A stretch of DNA of 9,414 bases from an uncultured Streptococcus sp. Lineage in GTDB: Bacteria; Bacillota; Bacilli; Lactobacillales; Streptococcaceae. Numbering within the stretch: the first letter of the stretch is position 1; every line of letters starts with the position of its first letter. Shown piece by piece: positions 6,957 to 9,414 of the stretch. The translations under genes and the position numbers were made by a program. Below the pieces are notes generated by a model. It did not search any database. It saw only the letters and a program-made list of their open reading frames with translations, and was not told the DNA's origin. Location of the stretch: contig CABPWC010000058.1 of NCBI GenBank assembly GCA_902461025.1, positions 1-9,414 on the forward strand, written 5' to 3'.

Positions 6957-8432
6957 ATGAGAGAATTACTCAGTCAAAAAGAGCAAAGGCAATTAAAGAT
7001 TTTAGAATATTTGTTTGAAAATCCTGACTGGATTTACCTAGATGATTTATCTAAAACCATTGGACACAATGCTCGCATCATTAAAAGTGATATCAAAGAA
7101 TTACGTGAAATCTTTCCTGATTTTGATATTCGACACTCAACTGCGGGGATAATGATGGTGAATACGAAAAATAATGGCATCGAGCGAATTTACCAATATT
7201 TTTTACAGACGTCTGAGTATTTTCAAATTTTAAAAGCATTTTTCCTGTTGGACAGCCCCTTTACCTATGAGCATCTTGCCGAATTTCTGGATATTTCCCT
7301 TCCTTCTTTGAGAAAGAAAATTGCGGATATCAATAAGACACTTGATGGAACTTACCGCTTTAAGCTCAAGGTAACCCCAATCTCTATTATTGGAGATGAA
7401 AAAGATATTCGATTTTTCTTCTCCCAATTTTTCCACGAAGCTTATAATTTTCTGGACTGGCCCTTTGAGGAGGTTAAGGAAGAAAATATAAATGATTTTG
7501 TCTCTTTCTTCATCAATTTGGCGAAATTCCCTGCAAAATATCAAAATCTTTACCAAATCAGAACGCAGGCTACAGTCGATTTGCACCGAATGAAGAGAGG
7601 ATATTTCGTTCAGTTATCGAAACAAAATATTTCCTGGTTAAATCCTATTTTCGACCAACTACCCGATTTTCAGCATCAGTTACAAGAATTGGCCCAAGGA
7701 CTTAACATTGATATCAATCCGGAAAATCTCTATCAAATCTTCAGTCCATTTGCTGAACCTAGCCTCTTCTTCACAGTCGAAGACTTTCTAGCTGCTCGTC
7801 AATCTGACGAAAAAGTTAATTTGTCCTATCATGCTGCGCGAGACATCCTAGACAACTTAACTCGAAGATTTGGTGTTCAATTTTCAAATACGGATACCTT
7901 GATTTGGAACCTGCACAACACTGCCTTGCTTGAGCGAAGAGAAATCAACTCCGAATCGATCATTTCACAAAACAAGGATTATACGCTTGGAAAAATTAAA
8001 AAATTCTTCCCTAAATTTTATGAAGCAACTGTCTTTGAAATGATGCGCTATAAGAATATTATGGGACAAAAGGAGAAGATACCTGCTCTTTCTCACCTGA
8101 TTTACACCCTATTTACTCACGCAGAGGGGCTTACAGATCAATTATTTGAACATAAAAAGAAAGTCAAAGTCTTAGTTCTCAGTGAGTATGACTTTGCTCA
8201 TCCAGAATTTTTGATATCTCTCTACGAATTCCATACTTCAAATAACATCCAGTATGAGACATGGGATAAGGAAAGCCTAAATATTGAAGAAATCATGGAC
8301 AGTGACTACGATGCTATCATCACTAACTTTGATATTAAGGGTATCAATAACAAGAGAATTATGAACATTAGCCGACTATCTATCCTGCAAGTTGTCAACG
8401 AACTCAATAAGATTTCCATGCAAGATTTATAA
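6957..8432 (+). CDS. Mga/MgrA-type transcriptional regulator
   Basis: Probable DNA-binding regulator, 491 residues, resembling pneumococcal MgrA from the first residues on (MRELLSQKEQRQL here, MRDLLSKKSHRQL there, from memory). Order of parts: an N-terminal helix-turn-helix at about 28-57 (LDDLSKTIGHNARIIKSDIKEL), a second winged helix at about 103-130 (YEHLAEFLDISLPSLRKKI), a middle helical part comparable to the PTS-regulation (PRD) domains of Mga at about 165-395, and an EIIB-like end at about 402-460 (KVKVLVLSEYD, later YDAIITNF). His210 and His320 (in LIWNLHNTA) are candidates for PTS phosphorylation, an inference only. The start is ATG at 6957, with GGGAG (6942-6946) 10 nt upstream. No surface-protein, pilus or sortase genes lie nearby, so its targets are probably elsewhere. 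An MgrA orthologue or a paralogue are both possible. Confidence 0.88.
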   Translation: MRELLSQKEQRQLKILEYLFENPDWIYLDDLSKTIGHNARIIKSDIKELREIFPDFDIRHSTAGIMMVNTKNNGIERIYQYFLQTSEYFQILKAFFLLDSPFTYEHLAEFLDISLPSLRKKIADINKTLDGTYRFKLKVTPISIIGDEKDIRFFFSQFFHEAYNFLDWPFEEVKEENINDFVSFFINLAKFPAKYQNLYQIRTQATVDLHRMKRGYFVQLSKQNISWLNPIFDQLPDFQHQLQELAQGLNIDINPENLYQIFSPFAEPSLFFTVEDFLAARQSDEKVNLSYHAARDILDNLTRRFGVQFSNTDTLIWNLHNTALLERREINSESIISQNKDYTLGKIKKFFPKFYEATVFEMMRYKNIMGQKEKIPALSHLIYTLFTHAEGLTDQLFEHKKKVKVLVLSEYDFAHPEFLISLYEFHTSNNIQYETWDKESLNIEEIMDSDYDAIITNFDIKGINNKRIMNISRLSILQVVNELNKISMQDL

Positions 8433-8435
8433 TTT

Positions 8436-8470
8436 TAAAAACCTCCTAGAAAACATCTAGGAGGTTTTTA
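8436..8470. terminator. Bidirectional terminator between convergent genes
   Basis: Arms 8436-8449 and 8457-8470 form a perfect 14-bp stem around a 7-base loop, with CCTCCTAG as its GC-rich core. An A-run on one side and a T-run on the other let it stop transcription from both the MgrA-like gene (plus) and the small membrane protein gene (minus). Confidence 0.9.
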
Positions 8471-8509
8471 TGAATCTCTGTTTTTCTCAAGAATCATGAG
8501 CCAATCACA

Positions 8510-8785
8510 TTATTTAAAATTAAGTGTTTGATTCACAAATATGATTTTGTCGTAGCTAGGTCCTGGTTCAGAAGTTCCTGATCCATTCCCAAGAATACTT
8601 TTAAAAGTATCCTTTTGTTTGTCTGACTCTGCCTGTTCTTGGGATTTGATAAATTCCTGAACTGCAGCAATCTTTTCACTCTCTTGTTTCTTTGAAGCTC
8701 TCATTTGATGAATCACGACAGTTCGAATCAAAAATGAACTGGCAAACAGGAGTCCTATGATAGATGAAATTTTCCCCTTTTTCAT
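8510..8785 (-). CDS. Small single-pass membrane protein, unknown function
   Basis: A 91-residue protein I do not recognise. Residues 1-5 are positively charged (MKKGK), followed by a hydrophobic segment at about 6-24 (ISSIIGLLFASSFLI), which could be a signal anchor or a signal peptide. There is no lipobox cysteine. Residues 29-63 are highly charged and Lys/Glu/Gln-rich, probably helical; then comes a Gly/Ser/Pro stretch (66-77) and a short hydrophobic tail (IIFVNQTLNFK). With an uncleaved anchor most of the protein would lie outside the membrane. I chose ATG at 8785 because GGAG lies 5 nt upstream; an in-frame GTG at 8812 would add 9 residues but swallows that ribosome binding site and has none of its own. 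A strong promoter upstream and a terminator downstream support a real, single-gene transcript. Confidence 0.7.
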   Translation of the reverse strand: MKKGKISSIIGLLFASSFLIRTVVIHQMRASKKQESEKIAAVQEFIKSQEQAESDKQKDTFKSILGNGSGTSEPGPSYDKIIFVNQTLNFK

Positions 8786-8830
8786 TTCCGCTCCAATTTC
8801 CTTATACTTCACTATTTACTACTTTTCTAT

Positions 8831-8859
8831 AGTATAACAAGATTTTGCTAGGTTGACAA
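8831..8859 (-). promoter_or_regulatory. Promoter of the small membrane protein gene
   Basis: Minus strand: TTGTCA (8859-8854), exactly 17 bp, TATACT (8836-8831), with a TGT extension directly before the -10. Each box has one mismatch to the sigma-A consensus. The predicted leader is about 39 bases. Confidence 0.8.
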
Positions 8860-8889
8860 GAAAAGTTGGAGTTTAGGAGCAGGACTTCC

Positions 8890-9414
8890 TTATTCTACTG
8901 TTACAGACTTGGCAAGATTACGTGGTTTATCCACATCAAGTCCACGGTGGAGGGTTGCAAAGTAAGCGACCAATTGAGTTGGCACGACCATTGAGATTGG
9001 TGAGAGGTAAGGGTGTACGGTCGTAAGGACGATGTCATCTGTATCTTTGGCAACATTCTCTTCTGCGATTGTGAGTACCTTAGCGCCACGGGCAGCAACT
9101 TCTTGGATATTCCCACGAGTGTGGTTAGCAAGAACTGGGTCTGACAAGAGGGCCAAAACAGGGGTTCCATCCTCAATCAAGGCAATAGTTCCGTGTTTGA
9201 GTTCCCCTGCCGCAAAGCCTTCACATTGAATGTAAGAAATCTCTTTGAGTTTGAGACTGGCTTCCATGGCTACATAGTAATCTTGACCACGTCCGATGTA
9301 AAAGGCATTGCGTGTTGTTTCAAGAAGCTCACGAACCTTGCTATCAATCAATTCTTTTTCTGAAAGGGTTGATTCGATAGACTGAGCCACGATAGACAAC
9401 TCATGAACCAAATC
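8890..9414 (-). CDS. glmS: Glutamine-fructose-6-phosphate aminotransferase, C-terminal part (5' end outside window)
   Basis: The last 174 residues of GlmS, the cytoplasmic enzyme that makes glucosamine-6-phosphate from fructose-6-phosphate and glutamine, the first step toward UDP-GlcNAc for the cell wall. What is visible is the second sugar-isomerase (SIS) half; the N-terminal glutaminase domain is outside. Catalytic residues of the isomerase site are in place, aligned to E. coli from memory: Lys55 and Glu58 (in LKLKEISY, equal to K485/E488), His74 (in GELKHG, H504) and Lys169 (in the C-terminal block PRNLAKSVTVE, K603), all in numbering from the window edge. The frame is open up to the edge, so the gene appears intact. 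I see no convincing hairpin in the 104 bases between its stop and the small membrane protein gene, so some readthrough into that gene is possible. Confidence 0.97.
   Translation of the reverse strand, partial: DLVHELSIVAQSIESTLSEKELIDSKVRELLETTRNAFYIGRGQDYYVAMEASLKLKEISYIQCEGFAAGELKHGTIALIEDGTPVLALLSDPVLANHTRGNIQEVAARGAKVLTIAEENVAKDTDDIVLTTVHPYLSPISMVVPTQLVAYFATLHRGLDVDKPRNLAKSVTVE

Noticed and set aside
8786..8812. Nine-residue N-terminal extension of the small membrane protein from a GTG start
   Set aside because: The inner ATG has a GGAG at the right spacing, and the hydrophobic segment starts properly after MKKGK; the GTG has no ribosome binding site.
8837..8889. Terminator after glmS
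   Set aside because: No GC-rich hairpin with a U-run is visible; only weak partial repeats.

Overview
The window looks like low-GC DNA from a streptococcus of the mitis group (S. mitis, S. oralis, S. infantis or a non-encapsulated pneumococcus relative). I infer this from the proteins: AliA/AliB/AmiA-type peptide-binding lipoproteins, a DexB that matches the streptococcal dextran glucosidase almost motif by motif, an MgrA-type regulator, and a GlmS C-terminus. No database search was possible.

Layout from left to right. On the minus strand, 1-1263 is the first 421 codons of an oligopeptide-binding lipoprotein (AliD-like; its 3' end lies outside the window). Then come a terminator, a complete second binding lipoprotein (AliC/AliB-like, 1424-3391), another terminator, and dexB (3560-5170). 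A 149-bp divergent spacer carries the dexB promoter with a LacI-family-type palindrome across its -35 box. On the plus strand follow a DUF1846/UPF0371 gene (5320-6804) with its terminator and an Mga/MgrA-type regulator (6957-8432). A perfect two-way hairpin separates the latter from a convergent small single-pass membrane protein (8510-8785, minus) with a strong promoter of its own. The window ends inside glmS (8890-9414, minus; the last 174 residues).

How the genes fit together. The dexB - aliB-like - aliB-like order is the one known from non-encapsulated pneumococci of the null-capsule group 2 and related mitis streptococci. There, two peptide-binding lipoproteins (AliC, AliD) sit next to dexB, where encapsulated pneumococci carry the capsule genes. 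No ABC permease genes are seen beside them; in this family such proteins feed the AmiCDEF permease encoded elsewhere. Hairpins after dexB and between the two lipoprotein genes, with a promoter candidate in front of each, suggest three separately controlled transcripts. A CodY-like box lies upstream of the complete lipoprotein gene and a sugar-type operator upstream of dexB. The other genes (DUF1846, MgrA-like, small membrane protein, glmS) have no obvious link to peptide uptake.

I see no RNA genes, insertion sequences, CRISPR or phage genes. No gap between genes exceeds about 170 bases. I did not find a clearly new multi-gene system; the main leads are the capsule-locus-like arrangement, its predicted regulation, and the poorly understood DUF1846, MgrA-like and small membrane proteins.
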